Below, piece by piece: positions 54,048-63,158 of a stretch of DNA of 64,000 nt; within the stretch, counting starts at the first letter, position 1; each line of letters opens with the position of its first letter. Location: assembly GCA_965283955.1 (NCBI GenBank), contig CBDIQW010000001.1, positions 3,472,001-3,536,000 on the forward strand. The letters run 5' to 3'. Below the pieces are notes generated by a model. That model did not search any database, had not been told where the DNA came from, and saw only the letters and a program-made list of their open reading frames with translations. The translations under genes and the position numbers were made by a program. Origin of the DNA: Emticicia sp965283955. GTDB lineage: Bacteria; Bacteroidota; Bacteroidia; Cytophagales; Spirosomataceae.

Positions 54048-56081
54048 TTACTGGTTAGGGGCGTTACTTTTTATTTTCTCCCTCAACTGCCCAATTTCAT
54101 CTCTAAAACGAGCTGCCTCTAAGAAGTCCAAATCTTTGGCGGCACGCTCCATTTTTCTTTGAGTTTCTTCTATGAGTTTTTCGAGTTGAGGTTTGGTCAT
54201 GTAGCCCACAATTGGGTCGGCGGCGATTGAAATTTGGTCTGGCTCGTTGTAATACATTTTGGTTGTAGCCTTGCTGTCGGCAATCGAAGTTTGTTCCATA
54301 ATGGCTTCTCTCGATTTGAAAATAGTTTTTGGCACGATTCCGTTATCAGCATTGTATTCCATCTGAATGGCTCGGCGACGATTGGTTTCGTCGATAGCTT
54401 TTTGCATTGAGCCTGTAATTCTATCGGCATACATTAAAACTTTTCCGTTTTCGTTACGAGCGGCACGGCCGATGGTTTGAATCAATGAGCGAATATCACG
54501 CAAGAAACCTTCTTTGTCGGCATCCATAATGGCCACGAGCGATACTTCGGGCAAATCGAGACCTTCACGAAGCAAGTTTACTCCAACCAGCACATCAAAT
54601 ACGCCCAAACGCAATTCCCGCAAGATTTCTACACGCTCAAAGGTTTTTACTTCTGAGTGAATGTATCGGCCTTTAATACCTACTTTATCTAAATATTTAC
54701 TCAATTCTTCGGCCATACGTTTCGTAAGAGTTGTAATCAAAACTCGTTCTTTTCGCTGCACTCGTACGTTGATTTCTTCCAATAAATCATCAATTTGATT
54801 GATACTTGGTCGAACCTCAATTTCGGGGTCGAGCAAGCCCGTTGGGCGAATGATTTGCTCGACAACTACGCCATCGGTCAGATGTAATTCATAGTCGGCG
54901 GGTGTGGCACTGACAAAAACGGTTTGCCCGACCATTTCTTCAAATTCTTGGAATTTGAGCGGACGGTTATCCATTGCCGAAGGAAGTCGGAAACCATATT
55001 CCACCAACGATTCTTTGCGTGAGCGGTCTCCCCCCCACATGGCTCTGATTTGTGGCATCGAAGCATGGCTTTCGTCCACTACCATTACATAATCTTCGGG
55101 GAAGTAATCGAGCAAACAGAAAGGTCGTTGACCCGCTTGGCGATTATCGAAATAACGTGAATAGTTTTCAATGCCTGAGCAGTAGCCGAGTTCTCGCATC
55201 ATTTCGAGGTCAAATTCGGTGCGTTCTTGTATGCGTTGTGCTTCCAATAATCGGCCGTCTGACTCAAAATATTTTACCTGCTTCACCATTTCATCTTGAA
55301 TTTGGTGCATGGCGTTGGCCATTACGTCTCGACCAGTTACGAACAAATTGGCTGGAAAAATCGCAATTTGCTTTTCAGAACTTAGTTTTTTGCCATTTGA
55401 TGGGTCGATTCGTTGAATTTCTTCGATTTCATCGCCAAAAAATATAAATCTAAAAGCAAAGTCGGCATAACTTGGGTAAAGGTCAACGGTGTCGCCTTTG
55501 ACACGGAAGTTTCCACGCATAAATTCGCCCTCGGTACGAGAATAAAGAATTTCGACCAAACGAAATAAAAATTGATTGCGAGAAATGATTTGTCCGACCC
55601 CAATCTGAATAATACTGCGTTTCATTTCGGTCGGATTTCCTGCACCATAGATACACGAAACCGATGCGATAACAATGACATCACGACGCCCAGACATCAA
55701 CGACGAAACCGCCGAAAGTCGAAGTTTGTCGATTTCTTCATTGACCAAAAGGTCTTTTTCTATGTAAGTATTGGTGGTGGCAATGTAGGCCTCTGGCTGG
55801 TAATAATCGTAATATGAAATAAAATATTCTACGGCATTTTCGGGGAAAAAGCCTTTAAACTCGCCATAAAGCTGAGCCGCCAGCGTTTTATTATGACTCA
55901 AAATCAAGATTGGGCGGTCGAGTTGGGCAATCATATTGGCAATCGTAAAGGTTTTACCAGAGCCAGTTACACCTAACAGAACTTGTGAGCGTTCGCCTTT
56001 TTGGATTCCCTCCACGAGCTTGGCAATGGCCTGCGGTTGGTCGCCAGTGGGTTTGTAGTCAGAAACGAGTTTATATTGCAT
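54048..56081 (-). CDS. uvrB: Excinuclease ABC subunit B
   Basis: Damage-verifying helicase of nucleotide excision repair, 677 residues. Walker A GVTGSGKT near residue 40, the beta-hairpin YYDYYQPEAYI, SVSCIYGAG, DESHASMPQ (Walker B-type), helicase motifs TLTKRMAEEL and GVNLLREGLDLPEVSLV, SLIQTIGRAARN, and a C-terminal UVR domain (RKMERAAKDLDFLEAARFRDEI) that contacts UvrC. Length is normal; ATG at 56081. Confidence 0.98.
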   Translation of the reverse strand: MQYKLVSDYKPTGDQPQAIAKLVEGIQKGERSQVLLGVTGSGKTFTIANMIAQLDRPILILSHNKTLAAQLYGEFKGFFPENAVEYFISYYDYYQPEAYIATTNTYIEKDLLVNEEIDKLRLSAVSSLMSGRRDVIVIASVSCIYGAGNPTEMKRSIIQIGVGQIISRNQFLFRLVEILYSRTEGEFMRGNFRVKGDTVDLYPSYADFAFRFIFFGDEIEEIQRIDPSNGKKLSSEKQIAIFPANLFVTGRDVMANAMHQIQDEMVKQVKYFESDGRLLEAQRIQERTEFDLEMMRELGYCSGIENYSRYFDNRQAGQRPFCLLDYFPEDYVMVVDESHASMPQIRAMWGGDRSRKESLVEYGFRLPSAMDNRPLKFQEFEEMVGQTVFVSATPADYELHLTDGVVVEQIIRPTGLLDPEIEVRPSINQIDDLLEEINVRVQRKERVLITTLTKRMAEELSKYLDKVGIKGRYIHSEVKTFERVEILRELRLGVFDVLVGVNLLREGLDLPEVSLVAIMDADKEGFLRDIRSLIQTIGRAARNENGKVLMYADRITGSMQKAIDETNRRRAIQMEYNADNGIVPKTIFKSREAIMEQTSIADSKATTKMYYNEPDQISIAADPIVGYMTKPQLEKLIEETQRKMERAAKDLDFLEAARFRDEIGQLREKIKSNAPNQ

Positions 56082-56348
56082 AATTTTGAGTAGAAATATA
56101 GAATAGCTTATCTGAATATAAACACAACTTTGAGTGAGAGAGTTTCTTTTGTTTGAAGAAATATTGTTCGATTTTGTTTGATTTTTTGGTATAATTGTGG
56201 GTGGGTAATTTAGAATAAGAGACTCAATTGCCGTTGTAACAACGGTTGATAGACTGACTAATCATTCTATGACGGATATAGGACATTTAGCCAAACGGTG
56301 GCACAACAGGTAAGCTATCAAAAAGTGGTTCGGATTAATTTATATTTT

Positions 56349-57071
56349 ATGAAAGAAATAGCAAAATCGTATAGAAACAAATTTCAATATTATGATAGGT
56401 TTTTATCTCTTGAATTAGGAAATTTAGCAAAAGAATTTACATTAGAATTAACGGAGTTCTTCGATATTTTTGCTCATAATTTAAATGAAATAAAATATAT
56501 CTTGAATAATTACAATTTTGTTTTTTATAATTTCGAGGTTGAACTATCTGAGAATAAAAATGCAATTGTTTATTCTAATTCAGATGTTGAGATAAATTCA
56601 CTAAAAGACTATTACGGAAAATTTGGATACTTACCTTTAAGCATTGAATTGTTTTACAATAAATTTGAACAAATAGATTTTAGAGGTTTTTTTGAAGATT
56701 GTGAGTATAATTTTGGTTTAGACTCGCTAACAATTATGTCTCCATCATCCATCATAAATTTTAATGGAGAACCATGTGAAGATAATTTTATTAGAAATGA
56801 AGATTCGGGAAAAATAGGGTTGATTTTTTCGCTTGATGAGTATTTTAAAGAAAATATGTCAGGTGGTGGTGGGTATTCCATGGATTTGTCGAGCATACAA
56901 ATGGTAGACGATAACATTCAACATTATAAACAAAAATTAACATTAATAAATTATCTTAGATTTAGTGTATATTATGGTTGTTTTCCAAATTTATCTTTTC
57001 AAATAGAGAATATTCCAGATAAATTAAAAGAATATTTAACTGATGTAAATAATAGAATAATAAACTTTTAA
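56349..57071 (+). CDS. AT-rich orphan, possibly SUKH/SMI1-type immunity-like protein
   Basis: A 240-residue cytoplasmic protein from ATG at 56349 (a GTG at 56298 is possible). The stretch GKFGYLPLSIELFYNKFEQIDFRG followed by GLDSLTIMSPSSI resembles the LPLSLxxFY...VDFxG...DPL pattern of SUKH/SMI1-KNR4-like proteins, which often act as immunity proteins against polymorphic toxins. The match is weak. Codons are very A/T-rich compared with uvrB or the GH30 gene. No toxin gene is adjacent. The first 127-bp repeat begins 12 bp after its stop. Confidence 0.5.
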   Translation: MKEIAKSYRNKFQYYDRFLSLELGNLAKEFTLELTEFFDIFAHNLNEIKYILNNYNFVFYNFEVELSENKNAIVYSNSDVEINSLKDYYGKFGYLPLSIELFYNKFEQIDFRGFFEDCEYNFGLDSLTIMSPSSIINFNGEPCEDNFIRNEDSGKIGLIFSLDEYFKENMSGGGGYSMDLSSIQMVDDNIQHYKQKLTLINYLRFSVYYGCFPNLSFQIENIPDKLKEYLTDVNNRIINF

Positions 57072-57082
57072 TTCTCTCGCTC

Positions 57083-57209
57083 CGCTCTGCGAAGTTTTAA
57101 ACTTCGCAGAGGTGTTTAGACATCTCCTGATGTCAGTTTAAAAAAGCGTTCAGGAGAACATAGACACCCGTGCGAAGTTCGGAATGGGAACGCCAAGTTT
57201 TCGCACAGC
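57083..57209. repeat. 127-bp triple-hairpin repeat, copy 1
   Basis: Identical to 58882-59008 except for one base in the first loop. Hairpin 1: ctctgcgaagttt/aaacttcgcagag. Hairpin 2: ggtgt/acacc outer and tctcctga/tcaggaga inner. Hairpin 3: gtgcgaa/ttcgcac outer and gttc/gaac inner. It lies between the AT-rich orphan and the GH30 gene. Confidence 0.9.
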
Positions 57210-57260
57210 AAGCTATTTTGCTTATCATTGCACTCTCATTTATTCAATTCACCAAAGCCA

Positions 57261-58778
57261 ATGAAGCAATTATTTGTCTCTCTCTTATTTATTTCTCAAA
57301 TCAGTTTCTCTCAAAAACTAAAAATAGACACCAAAACTACCTATCAAACAATTCACAGTTTTGGGGCTTCGGATTGTTGGTCGATGCAAATGGTGGGCGA
57401 AAATTATCCTGTTGAAAAGCGAGAAAAAATTGCGAGCTTATTATTTAGCAAAGAACTCGACAAAGCAGGAAACCCGAAAGGAATTGGGCTTTCGATGTGG
57501 CGATTTAACATCGGTGCGGGCAGCACAGAACAAGGAATAGATAGCAAAATTACGAACGAATGGCGTAGAGCCGAATGCTTTTTGGAGAACGGAAAATATA
57601 ACTGGAACAAACAGCGTGGTCAACAATGGTTTTTGGAAGCAGCTAAACGCAATGGCGTAGATTTTACGTTGGGTTTCTTGAATTCAGCCCCAGTTTCGAT
57701 GACAAAAAATGGCTTGGCGATTGGTAGTGGAAAATTGGGCGACTGGAATTTCGATAAAAACAAAATTGATGATTTTACTGGTTTTCTGGCGGAGGTTTCG
57801 GCAAAACTTAAATTCGATTATATCAGTCCATTCAACGAACCGCAGTGGGATTGGGGACCAAAATCAAAATCGGGGTTTGGCTCGCAAGAAGGAACGCCCA
57901 TCAATAACGAAGATTTGGCTTGGGCAGTGCGGAAGCTCGACACAAAAATGACCGAACGAAAGCTAAACACCAAGGTTGTAATTACGGATGCTGCACAGAT
58001 TGATTATTTGTACAAATCAAAGAGTAACCGAAGTGAAGTTGGACAAGATAATCAGATTGAAAGTTTCTTTTCGGAGTCGAGCAAAAACTACGTTGGTAAC
58101 TTAAATTCGGTCGAAAAACTGATTTGTGGACATAGCTATTTCACCACTTCGCCGAGTAGCGAACTAATCGGCAAACGCCAAGAACTATCGGCTAAAATTC
58201 AGCAACAGAAAATCAATTATTGGCAGTCGGAATATTGTGTTTTGGGCGATAATGCTGGCGAAATTGAAGGTGGTGGACAAGATTTAGGCATGAAAACCGC
58301 CTTGTACGTAGCCAAAGTTATTCATGCCGATTTGACTTATGCCAATGCTTCGGCATGGCATTGGTGGCTTTCGGTCAGTGCCAATGATTATAAAGATGGC
58401 TTGATTTACATTGCCAATAATGGCGTAAAAGGCGAAAATGATAGTAATAAATTTGATGCTGAAATTTATGATTCAAAACTCCTTTGGGCATTTGGTAATT
58501 TTTCAAGATTCGTCAGACCACAAATGCAGCGAATAAAAATCGAAACCGATACTAAGGATTTGATGGTTTCGGCCTATAAAAGTGCAAAAGAGTTGGTGGT
58601 AGTGATTGTAAATCCTGCCCAAAATCAGCAAATCGAACTGCCAAGTCTTAGCAAAAATCAAGTAATTGATGCTTATACCACATCAAAAGATAAGAATTTA
58701 GCTCATAGCAAAGTTATAGGCACGAGTATTGAAATACCTGCTGAGGCAGTGGTTACCTTGGTGGTGGGGTTGAGGTAA
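57261..58778 (+). CDS. Secreted GH30-family glycoside hydrolase
   Basis: Retaining endo/exo-glycosidase of clan A. Signal peptide MKQLFVSLLFISQISFSQ starts at ATG 57261 (the frame's earlier ATG at 57228 lies before it without a signal). TIM barrel: FGASDCWSMQMVG, WRFNIGAGS, DFTLGFLNSAPVSMTKNG; acid/base Glu193 in ISPFNEPQWDWG and nucleophile Glu324 in YWQSEYCVLGD; C-terminal beta-sandwich side domain (SRFVRPQMQRI on). This pattern is near endo-beta-1,6-galactanase/GH30 subfamilies; substrate unproven. Flanked on both sides by the 127-bp repeats. Confidence 0.9.
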   Translation: MKQLFVSLLFISQISFSQKLKIDTKTTYQTIHSFGASDCWSMQMVGENYPVEKREKIASLLFSKELDKAGNPKGIGLSMWRFNIGAGSTEQGIDSKITNEWRRAECFLENGKYNWNKQRGQQWFLEAAKRNGVDFTLGFLNSAPVSMTKNGLAIGSGKLGDWNFDKNKIDDFTGFLAEVSAKLKFDYISPFNEPQWDWGPKSKSGFGSQEGTPINNEDLAWAVRKLDTKMTERKLNTKVVITDAAQIDYLYKSKSNRSEVGQDNQIESFFSESSKNYVGNLNSVEKLICGHSYFTTSPSSELIGKRQELSAKIQQQKINYWQSEYCVLGDNAGEIEGGGQDLGMKTALYVAKVIHADLTYANASAWHWWLSVSANDYKDGLIYIANNGVKGENDSNKFDAEIYDSKLLWAFGNFSRFVRPQMQRIKIETDTKDLMVSAYKSAKELVVVIVNPAQNQQIELPSLSKNQVIDAYTTSKDKNLAHSKVIGTSIEIPAEAVVTLVVGLR

Positions 58779-58881
58779 AAGAGTTGTTGTACGAGGTTTA
58801 GAAATTTCACACGTTTTAAATGCTTTTTCTACAAATTTATAGAACGTAATCTACAGATTTATATAAATTTGTAAATTACCT

Positions 58882-59008
58882 CGCTCTGCGAAGTTTCAAA
58901 CTTCGCAGAGGTGTTTAGACATCTCCTGATGTCAGTTTAAAAAAGCGTTCAGGAGAACATAGACACCCGTGCGAAGTTCGGAATGGGAACGCCAAGTTTT
59001 CGCACAGC
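58882..59008. repeat. 127-bp triple-hairpin repeat, copy 2
   Basis: Same orientation as copy 1. The only difference is the loop base of hairpin 1 (c instead of t at the centre). The flank continues with gagcgaagtcgcac, which adds a fourth partial pairing. It fills the gap between the GH30 gene and the convergent M20 gene. Confidence 0.9.
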
Positions 59009-59029
59009 GAGCGAAGTCGCACAAAAAAT

Positions 59030-60319
59030 CTACTTCTTCTCAAAATAATCAACTGTCAAATGGCAAAGGGCTTTTACACCGAGACCTAAACCGCTATCAT
59101 CAATAAAAAAATCTGGCGTGTGGTGAGGAGCTGCTGCTGTGCTTCCGATTGGTTTTCCACCCAAAAAGAAGAAAAACGCAGGTACTTTTTTGCCAAAGAA
59201 ACTAAAATCTTCGGCACCAGTGGCAAGTGGAGCAGTTAGAATATTTTCTTTTCCTGCCAAAGCCGTTAGCGTTGGCCCCATTTTTTCAGTTAAAGTTGGG
59301 TCGTTGTAAGTTACAGGTACGCCAATATTGATTTTCAAATCGGCCGTTGCACCTGCACTTTCGGCAATGTTTGTGGCAATTTCTTGCATTCTTCTATGAA
59401 TAAGTTGCTGTTGTGCCTCGCTAAAAGTTCTGATTGTACCAATCATCGTTGCTTCTTCGGGAATAATATTACTTCTGATTCCCGCATTGAAAGCCCCAAC
59501 CGTTACAATAGCAGGGTTTTCGGTAATATCTACATTTCGGCTGATAATCGTTTGGTAAGCCATCACGATTTGTGAGCCAGTCACAATCGGGTCTGTGCCA
59601 CTCCACGGACTCGCTCCGTGCGTTTGTTTTCCTTTAATTTTAAGCGTATAAGTGTCCGCAGCGGCCATTTCTGGACCCGAACGATAGCGTATTTGCCCAA
59701 CATTTGTCTGAGAATTAATGTGCAAACCAAAGGCCACATCCACTTTCGGGTTTTCCATTACGCCTTGTTTTATCATTAAATCTGCTCCACCTTCTTCGCC
59801 TGCTGGAGCTCCTTCTTCGGCTGGTTGGAAGCAAAATTTGACAGTTCCTGCCAAATCATTTTTCATCGACGAAAGTACTTCAGCCACACCCATCAGAATT
59901 GCCACGTGAGTATCGTGTCCGCAAGCGTGCATCACGCCTGTTTTTTGGTTGTTGTATTCCGTCACAACATTTGATTTGAAAGGAATATCCGCTCTTTCGG
60001 TTACTGGCAGAGCGTCCATATCGGCTCTGAGCAATACAACTGGCTAGTGTTTACCACCTTTTAGAATTCCCACAACGCCTGTATAAGCTACTTTTTCTTG
60101 TACTTCAATTCCGAGCGATTTTAGGTGGGCAGCAATTTTTGCGGCAGTCTTAAATTCACGATTCCCAAGTTCGGGATTTTGGTGAATGTCTCTTCGCCAA
60201 GTAACTACTTTTGAGTCGATGGCATCGGCTTTGGCATTAATTTTTGTTTTCAGCGAACTTTGTCCAAACGAACAAATAGCTGCTGACAATGAAAGAGCCA
60301 GAGTTAGGAGTTTTTTCAT
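59030..60319 (-). pseudogene. Exported M20 amidohydrolase (aminoacylase/hippurate-hydrolase-like) with in-frame stop
   Basis: Metal-dependent amidase of 429 codons. The signal peptide (MKKLLTLALSLSAAICSFGQ) and N-terminal RRDIHQNPELGNREF are followed by GGKH then TAG at 60044-60046 (codon 92), where the family usually has a residue before PVVLLRADMDALPV. Downstream in the same frame are HACGHDTHVAILMG, EEGAPAGEEGGADLM, HGASPWSGTDPI and GAEDFSFFGKKVPAFFFFLGG, so all zinc ligands lie after the stop. CAG-to-TAG would be one change. A restart at 60034 would lack a signal peptide. Confidence 0.88.
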
Positions 60320-60583
60320 TAGATGTTTTTTTTGTTGATAAAATTTAGGTAAATGTTTCTTCACACACTGCGTGTGTTTATCCTTCAAACTTAACCAATC
60401 TTTGATTTCTTTAAAACTACTTGCTCAATATTTATTCGGGGAGTGGGGCTGAAATAAAATTTGTTAAGTAAAACTACTCAAACTCTTTCTTTCTGTTTGT
60501 TGTCAATGTGTTAATATAACACATCTAATTTGTCAAATCCTTGTTTATTGCGTTTCTTTGCTGAAAATTTGAATTCTTAGATT

Positions 60584-61201
60584 ATGAAACCAGTTTACAA
60601 AGCACACCCTTGGCATGGTATTTCGGTAGGCGAAAATGCCCCAGAGAGAGTTACCGTATTTGTCGAAATCGTACCGTCAGATACTATTAAATACGAAGTA
60701 GATAAAGAGTCGGGTTATTTAAAAATTGACCGTCCACAAAAATACTCTAACATTATTCCATCGTTGTATGGCTTTATTCCGCAGACCTATTGTGGTGAAG
60801 AAGTAGCCAAATTGGCTCGTGAACGTGGAACTGACCAAGTACTCGAAGGCGATGGCGACCCATTGGATATTTGTGTACTTTCGAGCCACCACATTCCGCA
60901 TGGCGATATTTTATTGCAAGCCATTCCTATTGGTGGACTTTGTTTGCTCGATAAAGGTGAAGCCGATGATAAAATCATTGCGGTGTTGGTTGCCGACCCG
61001 ATTTATCAAAAATATACCGATATTAGCGAACTTCCAGAAGCTATCATTACTCGTTTGAAGCACTATTTCTTGACCTACAAGAGCTTGCCAGACGAGAAAA
61101 ATGCCATCGAAATCTCGAATGTTTATGGCCGTGAAGATGCCCACGAAGTAATCCGTAAATCAATGATGGATTACCGTGATTTGATTTTCAAGCCGATTTA
61201 A
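60584..61201 (+). CDS. ppa: Family I inorganic pyrophosphatase
   Basis: Hydrolyses pyrophosphate in the cytoplasm, pulling biosynthetic reactions forward. A 205-residue protein with FVEIVPSDTIKYEVDKESGYLKIDRP, YGFIPQTYCGEE, the catalytic GDGDPLDICVL Asp cluster and KGEADDKIIAVL. These fit the long-strand Bacteroidota branch of family I. Stands alone with a downstream terminator. Confidence 0.95.
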   Translation: MKPVYKAHPWHGISVGENAPERVTVFVEIVPSDTIKYEVDKESGYLKIDRPQKYSNIIPSLYGFIPQTYCGEEVAKLARERGTDQVLEGDGDPLDICVLSSHHIPHGDILLQAIPIGGLCLLDKGEADDKIIAVLVADPIYQKYTDISELPEAIITRLKHYFLTYKSLPDEKNAIEISNVYGREDAHEVIRKSMMDYRDLIFKPI

Positions 61202-61221
61202 TCAAAAGATTAAAAATCATG

Positions 61222-61249
61222 AAGACCACAGAGCCAACTTTGTGGTCTT
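61222..61249 (+). terminator. Terminator after ppa
   Basis: aagaccaca (61222-61230) and tgtggtctt (61241-61249) followed by Ts, 20 bp after the stop codon. Confidence 0.85.
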
Positions 61250-61315
61250 TTTGTTGATATAGAGCTTCGTACAAAATTCTTAATTCATAATTCCACATTC
61301 TTAATTAAAAATTCG

Positions 61316-61323
61316 TACCTTTG
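61316..61323 (+). promoter_or_regulatory. Possible -7 element of the pseudouridine synthase gene
   Basis: TACCTTTG fits TAnnTTTG, 51 nt upstream of the ATG at 61375; no good -33 TTG. Confidence 0.4.
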
Positions 61324-61374
61324 TGCTTGATAATCAATTAGTTATTTAGTTACAGCAGTGATGCTGCAAATCCA

Positions 61375-62937
61375 ATGAGGAATTCAGACAGACCTTCAAG
61401 ACCAAGAAGAGAGAGCAGTGATAAAAAGCCCTTTTCTGGCGACAAATCATTTAGCACCGACCGTGCAAATTATCCAAATCAAAGACGAGAAGATAGCAAA
61501 CCGTTTGGCGAAAAACGTTCGTTTTCAAGCGACCGCCCAGCCCGACGAGAAGATAGCAAGCCGTTTGGCGAAAAACGTTCGTTTTCAAGCGACCGCCCGC
61601 CACGTAGAGAAGATAGCAAGCCGTTTGGCGAAAAGCGTTCATTTTCAAGCGACCGCCCAGCCCGACGAGAAGATAGCAAACCCTTTGGCGAAAAGCGTTC
61701 GTTTTCAAGCGACCGCCCAGCTCGACGAGAAGACAGTAAACCATTTGGTGAAAAGCGTTCGTTTTCAAGCGACCGCCCAGCCCGACGAGAAGATAGCAAA
61801 CCTTTTGGTGAAAAGCGTTCATTTTCAAGCGACCGCCCAGCTCGACGAGAAGACAGTAAACCATTTGGTGAAAAGCGTTCGTTTTCAAGCGACCGCCCAG
61901 CTCGACGAGAAGATAGTGTATCTTTTGATGAAAAACCAAAAAGATTTTCAGAAGATAAACCTGCTCATCCTTTCAAGAAAAGAGATGATAGTGGTCGTCC
62001 CACTTCAAACGACCGCAAAAATGCTTATTCGGCAGACAAGCCTCGTTTTCAGAAAAACGAACCGCATAACCGAGACTTCAAACCAAAAAATAAGTTTGAA
62101 CCGAAAGAAAATCAAGCAACATCTGGTCGTATAGATGCACCCAATTATGATACCGAGCGTTTGAAAAGTAAACTTCCCGAAAAACTTCAGAAAAAAGTTT
62201 TGAAAGAAGAAAAAGAAGCGGGCAAAGATGAGCTAATCAGATTAAATCGCTATATTTCTAATGCAGGAGTTGCTTCTCGACGTGATGCCGATGAATTAAT
62301 TGCTTCAGGGCAAATTACCGTAAACGGAAAAGAAGTGACAGAAATGGGCTATAAAGTAAAGCCTAACGATGTGGTTAAATACGGTAAGAAAATTCTGAAT
62401 CGTGAAAAACTAATGTATGTTTTATTGAACAAACCAAAAGATTTTATCACGACTACAGAAGACCCAGATGAGCGTAGGACGGTGATGGATTTAGTGAAAA
62501 ATGCGTGTTCCGAACGTATTTATCCAGTGGGTCGATTAGATAGAAATACAACGGGTTTATTGCTCTTGACAAACGATGGCGAAGTGGCTGAGAAGCTTTC
62601 GCACCCTTCAAACGAAGTCAAGAAAATCTACCAAGTAGAGTTAGATAAACCAATTACAACCGAAGATTTTGAAGCCATCATCAAAGGTATCGAATTGGAA
62701 GATGGTTTTATTAAGCCCGATGAATTAGCACTCGTTACACCCGATGCAGAGGTAGTAGGAATCAAGATTCATAGTGGCAAAAACCGCATTGTACGCCGTA
62801 TTTTCGAGCATTTGGGTTATGAAGTTTTGAAACTCGACCGCACTACTTATGCGGGTCTTGATAAAAAAGACCTCCCACGTGGAAAATGGCGTTTCTTGAC
62901 CGAAAAAGAAGTGATTCGCTTGAAATATATGTTGTAA
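61375..62937 (+). CDS. RluB/RsuA-family 23S/16S rRNA pseudouridine synthase with repeat-rich N-terminus
   Basis: Isomerises a uridine of rRNA. The first about 285 residues are a disordered basic region holding seven 20-residue repeats (SKPFGEKRSFSSDR + PARRED) and then Lys/Asp-rich sequence; residues about 290-350 are an S4 RNA-binding domain (RLNRYISNAGVASRRDADELIASGQITVNG), followed by the catalytic domain with YPVGRLDRNTTGLLLLTNDG (catalytic Asp) and KNRIVRRIFEHLGYEV. The canonical enzyme is about 240 residues, so the N-terminal extension is unusually long. ATG at 61375. Confidence 0.9.
   Translation: MRNSDRPSRPRRESSDKKPFSGDKSFSTDRANYPNQRREDSKPFGEKRSFSSDRPARREDSKPFGEKRSFSSDRPPRREDSKPFGEKRSFSSDRPARREDSKPFGEKRSFSSDRPARREDSKPFGEKRSFSSDRPARREDSKPFGEKRSFSSDRPARREDSKPFGEKRSFSSDRPARREDSVSFDEKPKRFSEDKPAHPFKKRDDSGRPTSNDRKNAYSADKPRFQKNEPHNRDFKPKNKFEPKENQATSGRIDAPNYDTERLKSKLPEKLQKKVLKEEKEAGKDELIRLNRYISNAGVASRRDADELIASGQITVNGKEVTEMGYKVKPNDVVKYGKKILNREKLMYVLLNKPKDFITTTEDPDERRTVMDLVKNACSERIYPVGRLDRNTTGLLLLTNDGEVAEKLSHPSNEVKKIYQVELDKPITTEDFEAIIKGIELEDGFIKPDELALVTPDAEVVGIKIHSGKNRIVRRIFEHLGYEVLKLDRTTYAGLDKKDLPRGKWRFLTEKEVIRLKYML
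61482..61917. repeat. 60-bp tandem repeat array coding for the basic extension
   Basis: About seven direct copies of a 60-bp unit, encoding SKPFGEKRSFSSDRPARRED with few substitutions (one RPP variant). Length-multiples of three keep the frame. This could vary in copy number between strains. No spacers occur, so it is not a CRISPR array. Confidence 0.95.
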
Positions 62938-62975
62938 GAAAGTCGATTGTCAACAGACAATGGTCAATAGTTTGC

Positions 62976-63006
62976 AAAACCCTGTGAGATTTTCTCACGG
63001 GGTTTT
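62976..63006. terminator. Terminator after the pseudouridine synthase gene
   Basis: aaaaccctgtgaga (62976-62989) and tctcacggggtttt (62993-63006), one T-G pair, followed by gttttt. Confidence 0.88.
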
Positions 63007-63121
63007 GTTTTTCAGACCTAAAATTAGCTGTTTCATGACGAAAAAAAGATTCTTCACCAACACAAACGTATAGTTATCGACTTATAAGCCATTTGTCTTA
63101 GACCCTTAACACAAAATTTAT

Positions 63122-63129
63122 TATCTTTG
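63122..63129 (+). promoter_or_regulatory. Possible -7 element of comA
   Basis: TATCTTTG fits TAnnTTTG, 29 nt upstream of the ATG at 63159; the nearest TTG is 26 nt further upstream. Confidence 0.4.
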
Positions 63130-63158
63130 CCGATGTTTCTAATATAACGATAAAGTAG

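Noticed and set aside
55052..55447. 131-codon plus-strand ORF inside uvrB
   Set aside because: Antisense shadow of a strongly conserved gene, without a recognisable domain.
57177..57190. gttcggaatgggaa in the 127-bp repeats equals a conserved 5S rRNA segment on the opposite strand
   Set aside because: Only about 14 bases match; the rest of the element does not fit 5S secondary structure, and no 16S or 23S sequence is near.
60044..60046. TAG read as pyrrolysine or suppressed
   Set aside because: TAG is used here once in an enzyme that does not need pyrrolysine, and no Pyl machinery is visible.
61482..61917. CRISPR-like regular repeat spacing
   Set aside because: Units are directly contiguous 60-bp coding repeats without unique spacers, and no cas genes are present.
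61451..61939. Long open frames on the minus strand and in a second plus frame through the pseudouridine synthase repeats
   Set aside because: They are shadows of the 60-bp coding repeat (biased, periodic composition) with no family similarity.
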